A stretch of DNA of 64,000 nucleotides from DATGMB01 sp035293845 (GCA_035293845.1 DATGMB010000251.1:1-64000); one strand, 5' to 3'; shown: positions 1 to 11,151, counted from the stretch's first letter. Numbers and translations are program-made. The notes: a model not told the origin generated them from the sequence alone.

Positions 1-1172
1 TCCACGTGGATATCGATGCGGTCGAGCAGCGGCCCGCTGATCTTATTGAGATACTGCTGCACCTGGGCCGGCGTGCAGCGGCATTCGCGCGTCGCGTCGC
101 CGAGAAAACCGCACCGGCAGGGATTCATCGCGCATACCAGGATCACCCGGCCGGGAAACGCCAGCGTCATGCTCGCGCGCGCGATCGTCACCGCGCCATC
201 TTCGAGCGGCTGGCGCAGCATCTCCAGCACGTCGCGCGGGAATTCCGGCAGCTCGTCCAAAAACAGCACGCCGTTGTGCGCCAGGCTCACCTCGCCCGGC
301 CGCGGCATGCCGGCGCCGCCGCCGAGCAGTCCGGCATCGGAGATCGTATGGTGCGGCGCGCGGAACGGCCGCTCCGCCAGCAGCCCGCAGCCGGCGGGCA
401 GCGTGCCGGCGACGCTGTGGATCTTGGTGGTCTCGATCGCTTCATCGAACGTCAGCGGCGGCAGAATCCCGGCGAACCGCTTGGCGAGCATGCTCTTGCC
501 CGAGCCCGGCGGCCCGATCATCAATACATTGTGCGAGCCGGCGGCGGCGACTTCGAGCGCCCGCTTCGCCATCGTCTGGCCGCGCACGTCGCGAAAATCG
601 GGCGCCGCGTCCGCGCCGGAGCCGTTGCGCGGCGGCGGCACGCAGGGCGCGAACTCCTCGGGACGCGTCAGCAGCGCCACGACCTCCGCCAGCGAGCGCA
701 CCCCGTAGACGCTGACGCCCTCCACCACGGCCGCCTCCGCCGCGTTCTCCGCCGGCACGATCAGGTTCGGGATGCCCTGGGCGCGCGCGCAGACCGCCAT
801 GGAGAGCGCGCCGCGAACCGGCCGCACCGCGCCATCGAGCGAAAGCTCGCCCGCCAGCAGATGCCGGTCGAGTCCCTGCACCACGCCCATCGCCCCCAGG
901 ATGCCCATCGCCACCGGCAGGTCGAACCCGGCGCCTTCCTTGCGGACGTTCGCAGGCGCCAGATTGATCGTGACGGTCTTGTTGGGATAGCCGAAGCCGG
1001 AGTTGAACATCGCGGATTTGATCCGTTCGCGGCTTTCGCGAACGGCCACATCCGGCATGCCAACCATGCGGGAATCGCGCACCGAGCCCGACGCGTACAG
1101 GTCGACTTCGACATCGATCACCTGGGCATCGATGCCGTACACGGCAGCGCTGCGCGTTTTAAACAGCGCCAT
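1..1172 (-). CDS. comM: ComM/YifB-family Mg-chelatase-like AAA+ ATPase (3' end outside window)
   Basis: The reverse strand encodes about 390 residues of a YifB/ComM protein; the C-terminal part lies beyond the left edge. The N-terminus (MALFKTRSAAVYGIDAQ) and the lines GMPDVAVRESRERIKSA and INLAPANVRKEGAGFDLP are the Lon-like N-terminal domain of the family. A Walker A motif GPPGSGKS sits near residue 217, followed by FRAPHHTISDAGLLGG, a Walker B stretch VLFLDELPEF and the family signature MNPCRCG. The sequence leaves the window at SGPLLDRIDIHV. ComM is an AAA+ helicase that promotes branch migration during natural transformation in Vibrio; elsewhere its role is less clear. It is divergent from the next gene with 34 bp between start codons. 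The family call is firm; the role in competence is carried over from other organisms. Confidence 0.93.
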   Translation of the reverse strand, partial: MALFKTRSAAVYGIDAQVIDVEVDLYASGSVRDSRMVGMPDVAVRESRERIKSAMFNSGFGYPNKTVTINLAPANVRKEGAGFDLPVAMGILGAMGVVQGLDRHLLAGELSLDGAVRPVRGALSMAVCARAQGIPNLIVPAENAAEAAVVEGVSVYGVRSLAEVVALLTRPEEFAPCVPPPRNGSGADAAPDFRDVRGQTMAKRALEVAAAGSHNVLMIGPPGSGKSMLAKRFAGILPPLTFDEAIETTKIHSVAGTLPAGCGLLAERPFRAPHHTISDAGLLGGGAGMPRPGEVSLAHNGVLFLDELPEFPRDVLEMLRQPLEDGAVTIARASMTLAFPGRVILVCAMNPCRCGFLGDATRECRCTPAQVQQYLNKISGPLLDRIDIHV

Positions 1173-1206
1173 AAGTTGTGAGCAATATGAGAGTATAAAA
1201 CATCAC

Positions 1207-2202
1207 ATGCGCGCATGGCTCATGGATGCCTACGAAGGCGTCGAAAAACTCCGGCTTTCCGAAGCCGCCGATCCGGTCCCCGGCCCGGGCGAAGCGCTGG
1301 TCGCGATCCGCTTCGCCGCGCTGAACCCGGCGGACGCGTTCCTCGCGCTCGGCCAGTACCCGGCGCGTCCCAAACTGCCGCACATCCTGGGGCGCGATGG
1401 CGTGGGCACGGTGGCCGCGACCGGCGAAGGCGTAGGGAGCGTATCGGTGGGGCAGACGGTCGGCATTCTGCGCTGCGAGGCGGGCGTCAGCGCCTGGGGG
1501 ACGCTGGCGGAGAAAACCGTTGTCCCCGTGGCCAGCCTCGCGCCCGTGCCGGCGGGCTGGCAGGAAACGGAAATGGCCGCCGCGCCGCTGACGTTCCTCA
1601 CCGCCTGGCAGGCGCTGACGCAGTGGAGCGATCCGCCGCAGCCGCCCAAGCCCGGAAGCGTGCTGCTCGTGACCGGCGCTTCGGGCGGCGTAGGCGTGGC
1701 CGCGGTGCTGCTCGGCAAGTCGATGGGCCTCACGGTAGCCGCGCTTTCGCGCAGCCGCGAGAAGGGCGCGCGCCTGAAAGAGCTGGGCGCCGATTTCGTC
1801 TTCGATCCCGCCGATCCCGGGCTGCGCAAGACCATCCTGCGCGCGCTCGATCCGCGCAAGGTGGACCTCGTCGTGGATAACGTAGGCGGCCGGGGATTCG
1901 AGGACGCCGTCGCGGTGCTCGGCTATGGCGGCCGGATCAGCGTGGTGGGCCGCAGCGGCGGCCCGGTGCCCGAGTTCAACACCGCGACGCTCTTCTTCCG
2001 CCGCAATCGCATCGGCGGCGTGTCGGTCGGGGATTTCACGCCGCAGCAGGCGCAGGAGGCGTGGAAAGAGATCGTCGCGCGGCTCGATCGCCAGGGCAGC
2101 CGGCCGGTGATCGACCGCGTCTTCGCCTTTGAAGAAGTGAAGGCCGCCTTCGCGCGGCTCGCCGAAGGCCCGATGGGCAAAGTGCTGGTGCGCGTGGCGT
2201 AG
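1207..2202 (+). CDS. Zinc-independent medium-chain dehydrogenase/reductase, quinone oxidoreductase type
   Basis: This 331-residue protein has the MDR layout: a GroES-like N-terminal half (AALNPADAFLALGQYP, HILGRDGVGTV) and a Rossmann half with the nucleotide motif TGASGGVGVAAV near residue 155. There is no catalytic or structural zinc cysteine cluster, so it belongs with NADPH:quinone reductase-like enzymes rather than alcohol dehydrogenases. I start it at ATG 1207; an in-frame ATG at 1222 is also possible, and the reading frame stays open upstream into the divergent comM gene. The substrate cannot be told from sequence. The last codon lies 27 bp before the earliest deoB start, so co-transcription with deoB-tpiA is plausible. 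Confidence 0.88.
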   Translation: MRAWLMDAYEGVEKLRLSEAADPVPGPGEALVAIRFAALNPADAFLALGQYPARPKLPHILGRDGVGTVAATGEGVGSVSVGQTVGILRCEAGVSAWGTLAEKTVVPVASLAPVPAGWQETEMAAAPLTFLTAWQALTQWSDPPQPPKPGSVLLVTGASGGVGVAAVLLGKSMGLTVAALSRSREKGARLKELGADFVFDPADPGLRKTILRALDPRKVDLVVDNVGGRGFEDAVAVLGYGGRISVVGRSGGPVPEFNTATLFFRRNRIGGVSVGDFTPQQAQEAWKEIVARLDRQGSRPVIDRVFAFEEVKAAFARLAEGPMGKVLVRVA

Positions 2203-2229
2203 AGTGCCGCGGCTGCGCGCGCGCGCTGC

Positions 2230-3410
2230 ATGCTACGCTCGAATTTCGTGTTTCAGCGAATCATCTGGATCGTGCTCGATAGCGTGGGCATCGGCGCCAT
2301 GCCGGACGCGGCCGCGTTCGGCGATCCGCCCGGCGCGGATACGCTCGGCAACATCGCGCGCCTGCGCGGCCTGCGCGTGCCGAACCTGGCGCGGCTCGGG
2401 CTGGGCAACATCAAGCCGCTCGCGGGCATCGCACCTGCCGAAGCGCCGGCCGCGGCTTTCGGCCGCTGCGCGCTGGCCTCGCCGGGCAAGGACACGGCCA
2501 CCGGGCACTGGGAGATGGCCGGCATCCAGCTCGACAAGCCGTTCCCGCTGTACCCTCACGGCTTTCCGCCGGAGGTGATGCGCGAGTTCGAGCGCCGCAT
2601 CGGCCGCTCCGCGCTGGGCAACAAGCCGGCATCCGGCACGGAAATCATCCAGGAACTCGGCGAGGAGCACATGCGCACCGGCTCGCCGATCGTTTATACC
2701 TCGGCCGATAGCGTTTTTCAGGTTGCCGCGCACGAGGACGTGATTCCGCTGTGGGAGCTGTACAAGATCTGCGAAACGGCGCGCGAGATCCTGCGCGGCC
2801 CGCACGAGGTCGGCCGCGTGATCGCGCGGCCGTTCACCGGCTCGCCGGGGAACTTCACCCGCACCGCCAACCGCCACGATTACGCCGTCCCGCCGCCCGC
2901 CGGCATGCTGCTCGACCGGCTCGAAGAGCACGGCGTCGAAGTCGATAGCGTGGGCAAAATCTCGGACGTATTCCTCGGCCGCGGCATCGCCGAATCGCGC
3001 AAAACGAAGAATAATGCCGACGGCATGGCGAAAACGCTGGTCGCGATGCGCGAGACGGAGCGCGGCCTGATCTTCGTCAACCTGGTCGATTTCGACCAGC
3101 AGTACGGCCACCGCAACGATATCGAAGGCTACGGCGCGGCGCTCGAAGAGTTCGACCGCTGGCTGCCGGAGTTCGAAGCCGCCATGGCCGATGGCGACCT
3201 TGCCATTCTCACCGCGGATCACGGCTGCGATCCCTGCGTGCCGGGCACGGACCACACCCGCGAATATGTGCCACTCCTGGCGACGGGGCGGCGGTCGCGC
3301 GCCGGCGCCCCACTGGGGCTGCGCGCGTCGCTGGCAGATATCGGGCAGACGGTGGCGGAAAATTTCGGAACTTCCATCGCTCACGGAACGAGCTTCCTGA
3401 ACCAACTCCT

Positions 3411-3414
<4 letters not shown>
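2230..3414 (+). CDS. deoB: Phosphopentomutase
   Basis: The protein interconverts ribose-1-phosphate (or deoxyribose-1-phosphate) and the 5-phosphate, linking nucleoside salvage to the pentose phosphate pathway. It has the alkaline-phosphatase-superfamily signatures of DeoB: WIVLDSVGIGAMPDA at the N-terminus (metal Asp), GKDTATGHWEMAG (the phosphorylated Thr), NLVDFDQQYGHRND, and ADHGCDPCVPGTDHTREY near the C-terminus with metal-binding Asp/His residues. At 394 residues it has normal length. The true start may be GTG 2248 (VFQRIIWIVLD), which matches the family N-terminus better than ATG 2230. Its stop overlaps the tpiA start by 4 nt (ATGA), indicating translational coupling. Confidence 0.95.
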
Positions 3415-4160
<746 letters not shown>

Positions 4161-4457
4161 GCCGCGCCGGCCGCGCCCGCCCGGTGCGCCGCCCGCGTGA
4201 ACTGCCAGGCATCCGCCACAGGGGCCGGACCAGTCAGGCTATGTCCGGCCCGCGCCGGCGCCACGCCGCACCTCCCGCCAGGTCCCTCAAAATCCCCTTG
4301 CTTTTGCCGCCCGAATCTCAGAGAATTGACCCACATGTAACGGTTGTAACCAATCCAGGTGATCGAAATGCCCATGCGCCGCGACTCTGGGAGCGGCAAG
4401 GTAGAGCTTCAAACCGGCCACGAGTCCGGGTCACCGGTCTTTCAGGGGGAGATCGAT
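4161..4457. other. Non-coding gap between tpiA and the first receptor
   Basis: This 297-bp stretch has no gene that I can support. It contains the inverted repeat listed at 4222-4251 and, next to the receptor start, a purine-rich ribosome binding site (AGGGGGA at 4444-4450). A weak TTGACC element at 4326 has no convincing -10 box at the right distance, so I do not call a promoter. Confidence 0.5.
4222..4251. terminator. Inverted repeat after tpiA
   Basis: GGGCCGGAC (4222-4230) pairs perfectly with GTCCGGCCC (4243-4251) around a 12-nt loop. It lies 60 bp after tpiA. No T-tract follows, so it may be a weak terminator, an mRNA-stabilising hairpin or a repeat remnant. Its GGGCCGG arm resembles the arms of the palindromes at 34913 and 36692. 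Confidence 0.4.
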
Positions 4458-7400
4458 ATGAGACGAAGCATTTTCGCATGGCTGGCATTCGCCATTTTTG
4501 CCGCCATTCGCACCTACGGCCAGATCAACGCGACCGGCACACTGCTCGGCACGGTGACGGATCAATCCGGCGCTGTCGTGCCGGCCGCCAGCGTTCAGGC
4601 CACCAGTAAGGAAACCGGGCTGGCGCGGCAGACCACCACGAACGAAGCCGGCCAGTACCGTTTCGACCTGCTGCCGGCAGGTATCTACGAGGTGCGGGTC
4701 ACGATGAAGGGGTTCGCCACGTCGGTGCACGCCAACGTCGGCCTGGCGGTCAGCGAGAACACCACCGTGGATGTCGTGCTGCAGCCGAGCTCGCAGGCGG
4801 AGGTCGTGACCGTGGAGGCCAGCGGGGCGCCTCTGATCGATACGCAAAAGACCGATGTCAGCCTGCCGGTAACCGCGTCGCAGATCCAGGAACTGCCGCT
4901 CAATGGACGCGATTTCGTCAATCTGGCGTACCTCGCGCCCGGCGCGCGTCCCCAGAATTCCTACGATCCCACCAAGAACCGCATCGGCGTATTTTCGGTG
5001 GACGGCTCGAACGGCCGCAACGTGAACGTCACCGTCAATGGCATCGATGACAAGGACAATACCGTCGGCGGCCCGGTCATGCAGCTTCCCCTCGAAGCAG
5101 TGCAGGAATTCAACATCAGCACCCAGCGCTTCTCGGCCGCCAACGGCCGCAGCGAGGGCGCTGCCATTACCGCGATCACGCGCTCGGGCACCAATCAGGT
5201 CCACGGCTCTCTTTACCTGTTGGACCGCAACCAGGCGCTGAACGCCAACGATTATTTCGACGCGCAGGCCGGTAACCCGAAATCCGACTACGGCCGCCAG
5301 CAGTTCGGCGGGGCCTTCGGCGGGCCGATCCGCAGGGACAAGGATTTCATCTTCTTCACCCTGGAGCGCGAGCGCGAGGCCACCAGCATCGCTGTCAACC
5401 CCACGTTCTATAAAGAGCTCGTGCTGGCCGAGCCGCTGGGTGCGCAGCCGGTCAGCGCCATTCCGACGCCTTACTTCGACTGGCGCTACAACGGCCGCCT
5501 CGACCACCGTTTCAATGACAAGCACTCCATGTTTCTGAGCTACACGGACCAGCAGAATAACGGGTTGAACGACCAATCGGGCTCCGGAAACGACCTCACC
5601 GCGGGCAACTTCACCACCAACCGCCTGATCCTGGCCAGCGCCAACTTCAACTCCGTGTTCTCTCCCACCGTGGTCAACGCATTCACGGTCGGCTACCAGT
5701 ACTGGAACAACGTCATCGATTCCAACTTGCGCAAGCCCACCGTCAGTTTCGCCTCCGGCGAATACTTCGGCACCAACGGCAACGTGCCGCAGCAATCCTT
5801 CCAGAAGAAGTGGCAGTTCAAGGACGACCTTTCGATCGTCCATGGCAAGCACGGATTCAGAATGGGAGTCGATTTCCTGCACGAGCCGACGCTGGGAGGA
5901 TTCTTCGAGTTCAACCCCACGCCCGCGGTCACCTTCGGCGCCGATCCCAGCCAGATTCTCGGCAACCCCACACTCTACCCGCAGGGTTTCGCCACGCCGG
6001 GCCTGATCACCAATATCTCGGAAGCCGCCGGCGACCCGGCGTACACGCAGAGCGCGCACATGCTGGGCCTGTATTTCCAGGATGACTGGAAGGTGAGCCG
6101 CCGCCTCACTCTGAACCTCGGGCTGCGTTGGGACCGCGACTTCGGCCTGGTCGCGAGCAGTTTCCAGCGGATCTCCCGTACGTATCTCGAACTGAAGGCC
6201 ATCGGCAGCCCGTATGCCGGCATCCCGCACGATGACAGCAAGGATTTCAGCCCGCGCGTCGGCTTCGCGTACAGCCTGACCGGCAGCGGCAAGCATGTCC
6301 TGCGCGGCGGCTTCGGGCTCTACTATGGGCAGATCTTCCAGAACATCACGCTGTTCATGATGCAGCAGGCGAATCCCACCGTATTCGCCACGGTGTTGAA
6401 CCTCAACAGCATCGGCCCCGGCGATCCGAATGCGGATATCGTGCCTTCGACCGGCAAGCCGCTCTCCCAGTTTCGCTACGGCGTCGATCCGATCCCTCAG
6501 CCGCCGGCCGCGCCCACCTCTCTGCCGCCCACCTCTACCGGCCGCCTGATCGATCCCCGCTATCGCAATCCCTTTACGGAGCAGGAAAACATCGGCTATT
6601 CATGGGCGATCAATGATGCCAATGCCATCGAAGCGGATTACACGCATGTCCTCGGCCTGCACGAGGACAAGAGCGTGCAGCTCAATCCGAAGAGCCCGAA
6701 CTTTTCCGGCCGCCTGTACGACAACGCTTTCATCGCCGCCGGGCAGCCTGTGCTCGGCAGCATCCTCGACTATTCGCCGATCGGCCGCTCACGCTACGAC
6801 GGCCTGAGCGTGAGCTGGCACCACCGCTTCTCCCACCGCTTTACCCTCAATACCAGCTACGTGCTTTCGCGGGCGCTGGCCTATAACGGCTACGCCGCCA
6901 ACTTCGGAGCCACGGCGACCGACCCCTCGAATATCTTCGCGGCCCACGATTTTGGTCCGACCGGTTCCGATGAGCGGCACCGCTGGGTCACCAGCGGCCT
7001 GGTGAGTCTGCCTTGGGGATTCAAGTTTGCGCCCATCATGCAGTGGGCATCGGCCCGGCCGTACTCGCTCAAGCAGGGCATCGATTACTATGGCGTGGGC
7101 AACGGCTCCACCACCGATTTTGCCGTTCTGCTCACGAACCAGCCGTCGAATCTGCAGGCAACCAAGTCGTACTCCGCGGCGCAGATCCGCTCCTGCCTCG
7201 CCGATGGAAGCTGCTATACGTCTTCCTTCGACTCCCAACGCGGCAAGGCGTTCTTCCAGTTGGATACGCGCTTCAGCCGCATGTTCACCTTCCGCGAGAA
7301 GGCGACGATCGAGTTCTTCTTCCAGGCCTTCGACCTGACGAACCGGGCCAACTTCGGCGGAAATTTCCAGGGGAACATCCGCAGCAGCGCCTTTGGGCAG

Positions 7401-7481
7401 CCGACCGCGTTTATTACGCCGTCGAGCGTCGTCATCCCGCAGTTCTTCGCGGGTGAAGCGGGCTTTACGTTCAAGTTCTAG
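4458..7481 (+). CDS. Oar-type TonB-dependent outer-membrane receptor 1
   Basis: This 1007-residue protein begins with a Sec signal peptide (residues 1-22, ending AAIRTYGQ). A carboxypeptidase-regulatory-like beta-sandwich follows at about 26-105 (LLGTVTDQSGAVVPAASV, NEAGQYRFDLLPAGIYEV), then a plug domain (QIQELPLNGRDFVNLAYLAPG) and a long beta-barrel ending in the aromatic FTFKF, as outer-membrane porins do. The architecture is that of Oar-like receptors, which import large or complexed substrates using the TonB-ExbBD system. The substrate is unknown. I chose ATG 4458 over upstream in-frame starts because it directly precedes the signal peptide and has AGGGGGA 7 nt upstream. It is the first of three consecutive receptors. 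Confidence 0.92.
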   Translation: MRRSIFAWLAFAIFAAIRTYGQINATGTLLGTVTDQSGAVVPAASVQATSKETGLARQTTTNEAGQYRFDLLPAGIYEVRVTMKGFATSVHANVGLAVSENTTVDVVLQPSSQAEVVTVEASGAPLIDTQKTDVSLPVTASQIQELPLNGRDFVNLAYLAPGARPQNSYDPTKNRIGVFSVDGSNGRNVNVTVNGIDDKDNTVGGPVMQLPLEAVQEFNISTQRFSAANGRSEGAAITAITRSGTNQVHGSLYLLDRNQALNANDYFDAQAGNPKSDYGRQQFGGAFGGPIRRDKDFIFFTLEREREATSIAVNPTFYKELVLAEPLGAQPVSAIPTPYFDWRYNGRLDHRFNDKHSMFLSYTDQQNNGLNDQSGSGNDLTAGNFTTNRLILASANFNSVFSPTVVNAFTVGYQYWNNVIDSNLRKPTVSFASGEYFGTNGNVPQQSFQKKWQFKDDLSIVHGKHGFRMGVDFLHEPTLGGFFEFNPTPAVTFGADPSQILGNPTLYPQGFATPGLITNISEAAGDPAYTQSAHMLGLYFQDDWKVSRRLTLNLGLRWDRDFGLVASSFQRISRTYLELKAIGSPYAGIPHDDSKDFSPRVGFAYSLTGSGKHVLRGGFGLYYGQIFQNITLFMMQQANPTVFATVLNLNSIGPGDPNADIVPSTGKPLSQFRYGVDPIPQPPAAPTSLPPTSTGRLIDPRYRNPFTEQENIGYSWAINDANAIEADYTHVLGLHEDKSVQLNPKSPNFSGRLYDNAFIAAGQPVLGSILDYSPIGRSRYDGLSVSWHHRFSHRFTLNTSYVLSRALAYNGYAANFGATATDPSNIFAAHDFGPTGSDERHRWVTSGLVSLPWGFKFAPIMQWASARPYSLKQGIDYYGVGNGSTTDFAVLLTNQPSNLQATKSYSAAQIRSCLADGSCYTSSFDSQRGKAFFQLDTRFSRMFTFREKATIEFFFQAFDLTNRANFGGNFQGNIRSSAFGQPTAFITPSSVVIPQFFAGEAGFTFKF

Positions 7482-7752
7482 CTTCGCGCCGGAGCCTCGA
7501 CGCCGGCGTCGTTCGCGCCGTCGGGAACTTCCAGGGCGCGCCAGCGATCGTCTCTCCGGCGCCGGCCGCGGTCTCATTACGGCCTCAGTACTACTGCCGC
7601 GCGCCAGGTGCTTGCGCTTCACGCTACAAGTTTGATATTGGTAGTGGCAATCTAACTTCTGCCCGGCGAATGGGGCGCGGGCGGAATGTCGTCTCGTTTT
7701 GAAAATCTGGCCGGCCGCGCGATCGATGCCGCCGCGCCACTTTGAGGAGATC
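7482..7752. other. Non-coding gap between receptors 1 and 2
   Basis: There is no gene, hairpin or repeat that I can support in these 271 bp, apart from the purine-rich GAGGAGA at 7744-7750, just ahead of the next start codon. The size of the gap leaves room for a separate promoter for receptor 2. Confidence 0.45.
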
Positions 7753-10700
7753 ATGATTTTACGTAACAAGTTAGCGAGGATGTCCGCGCTGCTGGTACTG
7801 GGGCTGTTGCCTGGAGCAATCGCCCAGGAAACCACAGCGGGGTTGCAGGGGACAGTGAAAGATTCGAGCGGGGGCGCGATTGCCAACGCCACGGTGGAAG
7901 TGGCCAGCCCCGCGCTGATCGGCGTGAAGAAAGCGACCACGGACGCGGCGGGATATTACCGGTTTGCCAACCTGCCGCCCGGGACGTATACGGTGACATT
8001 TTCGGCGAGCGGCTTCCGGACCTATAAGGAACCGGATGTGGAGCTGCTGGTCGGGCATCTGCCGACCCTGAATGCGACGATGCAGGTCGGGCAGGTGACG
8101 GAAACGGTCGAGGTGGCTTCTCAGGCGGCCCTGATCGACCCCACGCAGAGCAGGGTCCAGACGAATATTTCGGCCACGAATCTGATGGACCTGCCGACCC
8201 AGAGCCTGTCGTTCCAGAGCGTAATCCAGTTCGCGCCGGGCGCGCGCTACGAACCGCTGCAGAGCAGCAACGGCAGCGCCAACAACGGATTCCAGATCAA
8301 CGGGGCCAGCAACTCCGAGAACGCTTACCTGGTGGAAGGCCAGGAAACGGCGTCCATGTCGTCGGGCGCATCCAACGCCAACGTGCCGATGGACTTCATC
8401 CAGGAAGTGCAGGTGAAGACGAACGGCTTCGAAGCGGAAAACGGCGGCGCGCTGGGCGGCGTGGTGAACGTCATCCTGAAGAGCGGCGGGAACGAAGTGC
8501 ATGGCAGCGTTTTCTCGTACTACCGCGCGGACCCGTTCGACGCGAACCCGAACCCGAACCTGATCCGCAACCCGCAGTTCCCGACCAATCTCGGCGGACC
8601 GCGGCTCGATCAGCCGCTCGAATACTACTACCCGAAGAAGGATCACTACCGGATCGCGGACCCGGGCTTTACGCTGGGCGGGCCGATCGTCAAAGATCGC
8701 CTGTGGTTTTTCCTCGCCGCCAATCCGGACTTCAACCAGGTCCGCCGGACGGTGAACTTCACCTATCCCGGCGCTTCCGGGCCGCGTGTGTTCAACGACA
8801 ACAATTACACCTACTACGCGCTGGCGCGCGTCGATTACCTGGCCACGCAGAAGATCCGCCTGCACGGCTCCTGGCAGTACAATTACGCGCGCGGCACCGG
8901 AACGTCGCTGCCGTCGGCGGACGACATTCACGGCCAGTTCAACTCGTCTTCCACGCAGAACCCGGATAACTTCAACGGCGGCATCGGCTACGTGCAGCCG
9001 AACGTGCTCTACAACGCGGGGGCGGATATCACGCTGACGCCCACGGTCGTCGCGACCACCCGTTTCGGCTACTGGGCCTATGACGGAACGCCGGAGAGCC
9101 GCGGTCTGCCGAGCGGCATCCGCTACGTCTACACGGATACGAATTACAACTACAGCACGGGCATTCCGGGCCTGCCCACGACCAAGGCGCTGGACGGAAC
9201 GCCGTTACCGGCGCAATTCCAGCAGGCGGCCGGCTACAGCAACATCGGCGCCAATTCAGCCACCGTCTACGACTGGTGGCGGCGCTGGACGTTCAACCAG
9301 GATCTCGCGTTCTTCCGCAACTGGCACGGCACGCATAACTTCAAGGTCGGTTACGGCTTCATGCACGGCACCGCGGACGAGCTGGCGGGCGCCTACAATA
9401 CCGCGGACGTTTACGTGGCGTACAACGATCCGTACATTCCGCAATCGCAGATCGGCATCGCGAACTGCAAGGCGATTGTGGCGCAAAACATCGCGAAATA
9501 CGGCGTGGCGGGCGGCAACACGGATGGAACGGCCTGCCAGGGTCTGTGGGGCACGGTCAACGTGCGCGATCTGATTTCGGCGAGCGGCAAGGTGGGCGGG
9601 TGGAACCACTCGTTCTACGTGCAGGATGCCTGGACGATCAGCCACCGGCTGACGCTGAACCTCGGGCTGCGGCTTGACAAAGAGAGCCTCCCGTCCTATA
9701 ATAGCCTGCCCGGCTTCAACGGCATCAGCTTCGGCTGGGGCGACAAGCTCGCGCCGCGGCTGGGCGCGGCTTATGACGTCCTGGGCAACGGCAAAGTGAA
9801 GGTGTTCGCCAGCTTCGGGTACTTCTTCGACATCATGAAGTACAACCTGCCGCTGGGCAGCTTCGGCGGCGCCTACTGGCACGATTGCGTGTATGCGCTG
9901 GATTCCGCGGATTACACCGGAATCATCCCGCAGCGCGACTCGCAGGGCCACTACTGCCCCGTCGGCACCGGCGGCAACACTCCGGCCGTGGGGCAGATGC
10001 CGAACATGCGGTTCATCGAGAACTACGACTACCGCGAGCCGGCCAACGATCCCAACCAGATCGGGTCGCTCGGCAAGACGGGTCTGGTGGATCCCAACCT
10101 GAAGCCGATGAAGGAGCACGTGCTGACGATCGGCGGCGCGTGGGAGATCGGCCACAACCTGGTGTTCGAGCCGACCTACACGCGGTCGCGGCTGGACCGG
10201 ACCATCGAAGACGCGGGCGTGATTACGCCGAACGGCGAGGTGTATTACATCGTGAACCCGGGCTTCGGCGTCAACGCGCAGGTGCCGAGCTGTCCGGCGT
10301 GCCCGCCGAATCCGAAGGCCATTCGCGACTACGACGGCATCGAGTTCCGCCTGACCAAGCGCTTCAGCGATCAGTGGTTCGGCGTGTTCTCGTATACTTA
10401 CAGCCGCCTGTACGGCAATTACACCGGCCTGACCGCGACCGACGTGAGCGACAGCATCGGGCGCAACGGCGCCAACACGGACCGCGCGTTCGACGAGCCG
10501 TTCATGTCCTACGACGCCAACGGCCACGTGATCACTGCCAACGGTCCGCTGCCGACCGACCGGCCCAACACGTTCAAGATCAACGGCTATTACACGCCGA
10601 AGCTGAAGTGGTTCAACCCGACCATCGGTCTGTTCGAGCAGATCTACTCGGGCACGCCGCTGAGCACCTATATGAGCGTGTGGGGCGCGCCGGTATTCGT

Positions 10701-11151
10701 GGACGGCCGCGGCGAATGGCTGCCAGTGACGCGCGACTCGTCGACCGGTAACTGGGTCGCGGGCACGCCGACGGCAGCGCGCACGCCGATGTTCACGCAG
10801 AGCGACATCAGCATCTTCGAGGACTTCCACGTGAGCAAGACCAACGAGCGGCTGATTGCGCGCATCGGCGGCGATTGCCTCAACTGCTTCAACCAGCACG
10901 CTGTGACCGTGATCAACTCCAACCTCCTCCGCACGGGCAGCATCAACCCGTACCAGTGCGGAACGGCCGGGGTGAGCTGCACCACGGTGACGGACCAGAA
11001 CGCGGGCTTCAACTACGCTGCGGTGCTCGGCGGCTACAACTTCATCGGCCTGGCGAATTCGCAGGGCCGAACGTTGAGCAGCTTGTACGGCGCGCCGCAG
11101 GCCTGGCAGAATCCGCGGACGCTGCGGTTCCAGGTGCGCTTCACCTTCTAA
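7753..11151 (+). CDS. Oar-type TonB-dependent outer-membrane receptor 2
   Basis: This 1132-residue paralogue of receptor 1 has a signal peptide at 1-25 (ending LLPGAIAQ), then a carboxypeptidase-regulatory-like domain (GLQGTVKDSSGGAIANATV, FANLPPGTYTVTFSASGF). A plug domain (NISATNLMDLPTQSLSFQSV, NGFEAENGGALGGVVNV) and a barrel ending QVRFTF follow. Several cysteine pairs occur in extracellular-looking loops (for example CPACPP and CLNC). I chose ATG 7753 because the signal peptide starts there, although GAGGAGA sits unusually close to it; ATG 7780 is an alternative. A T-tailed hairpin at 11175-11215 ends the unit. The substrate is unknown. Confidence 0.91.
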   Translation: MILRNKLARMSALLVLGLLPGAIAQETTAGLQGTVKDSSGGAIANATVEVASPALIGVKKATTDAAGYYRFANLPPGTYTVTFSASGFRTYKEPDVELLVGHLPTLNATMQVGQVTETVEVASQAALIDPTQSRVQTNISATNLMDLPTQSLSFQSVIQFAPGARYEPLQSSNGSANNGFQINGASNSENAYLVEGQETASMSSGASNANVPMDFIQEVQVKTNGFEAENGGALGGVVNVILKSGGNEVHGSVFSYYRADPFDANPNPNLIRNPQFPTNLGGPRLDQPLEYYYPKKDHYRIADPGFTLGGPIVKDRLWFFLAANPDFNQVRRTVNFTYPGASGPRVFNDNNYTYYALARVDYLATQKIRLHGSWQYNYARGTGTSLPSADDIHGQFNSSSTQNPDNFNGGIGYVQPNVLYNAGADITLTPTVVATTRFGYWAYDGTPESRGLPSGIRYVYTDTNYNYSTGIPGLPTTKALDGTPLPAQFQQAAGYSNIGANSATVYDWWRRWTFNQDLAFFRNWHGTHNFKVGYGFMHGTADELAGAYNTADVYVAYNDPYIPQSQIGIANCKAIVAQNIAKYGVAGGNTDGTACQGLWGTVNVRDLISASGKVGGWNHSFYVQDAWTISHRLTLNLGLRLDKESLPSYNSLPGFNGISFGWGDKLAPRLGAAYDVLGNGKVKVFASFGYFFDIMKYNLPLGSFGGAYWHDCVYALDSADYTGIIPQRDSQGHYCPVGTGGNTPAVGQMPNMRFIENYDYREPANDPNQIGSLGKTGLVDPNLKPMKEHVLTIGGAWEIGHNLVFEPTYTRSRLDRTIEDAGVITPNGEVYYIVNPGFGVNAQVPSCPACPPNPKAIRDYDGIEFRLTKRFSDQWFGVFSYTYSRLYGNYTGLTATDVSDSIGRNGANTDRAFDEPFMSYDANGHVITANGPLPTDRPNTFKINGYYTPKLKWFNPTIGLFEQIYSGTPLSTYMSVWGAPVFVDGRGEWLPVTRDSSTGNWVAGTPTAARTPMFTQSDISIFEDFHVSKTNERLIARIGGDCLNCFNQHAVTVINSNLLRTGSINPYQCGTAGVSCTTVTDQNAGFNYAAVLGGYNFIGLANSQGRTLSSLYGAPQAWQNPRTLRFQVRFTF

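Noticed and set aside
2233..3405. A 390-codon frame antisense to deoB
   Set aside because: The forward strand is unmistakably phosphopentomutase; the reverse frame has no family features.
4326..4354. TTGACC element as a promoter for receptor 1
   Set aside because: The bases 17 bp downstream (ACCAAT) are a poor -10 box.
4431..6296. A 621-codon open frame antisense to receptor 1
   Set aside because: It has the same low-information composition and no motif; it is a shadow of the real receptor.
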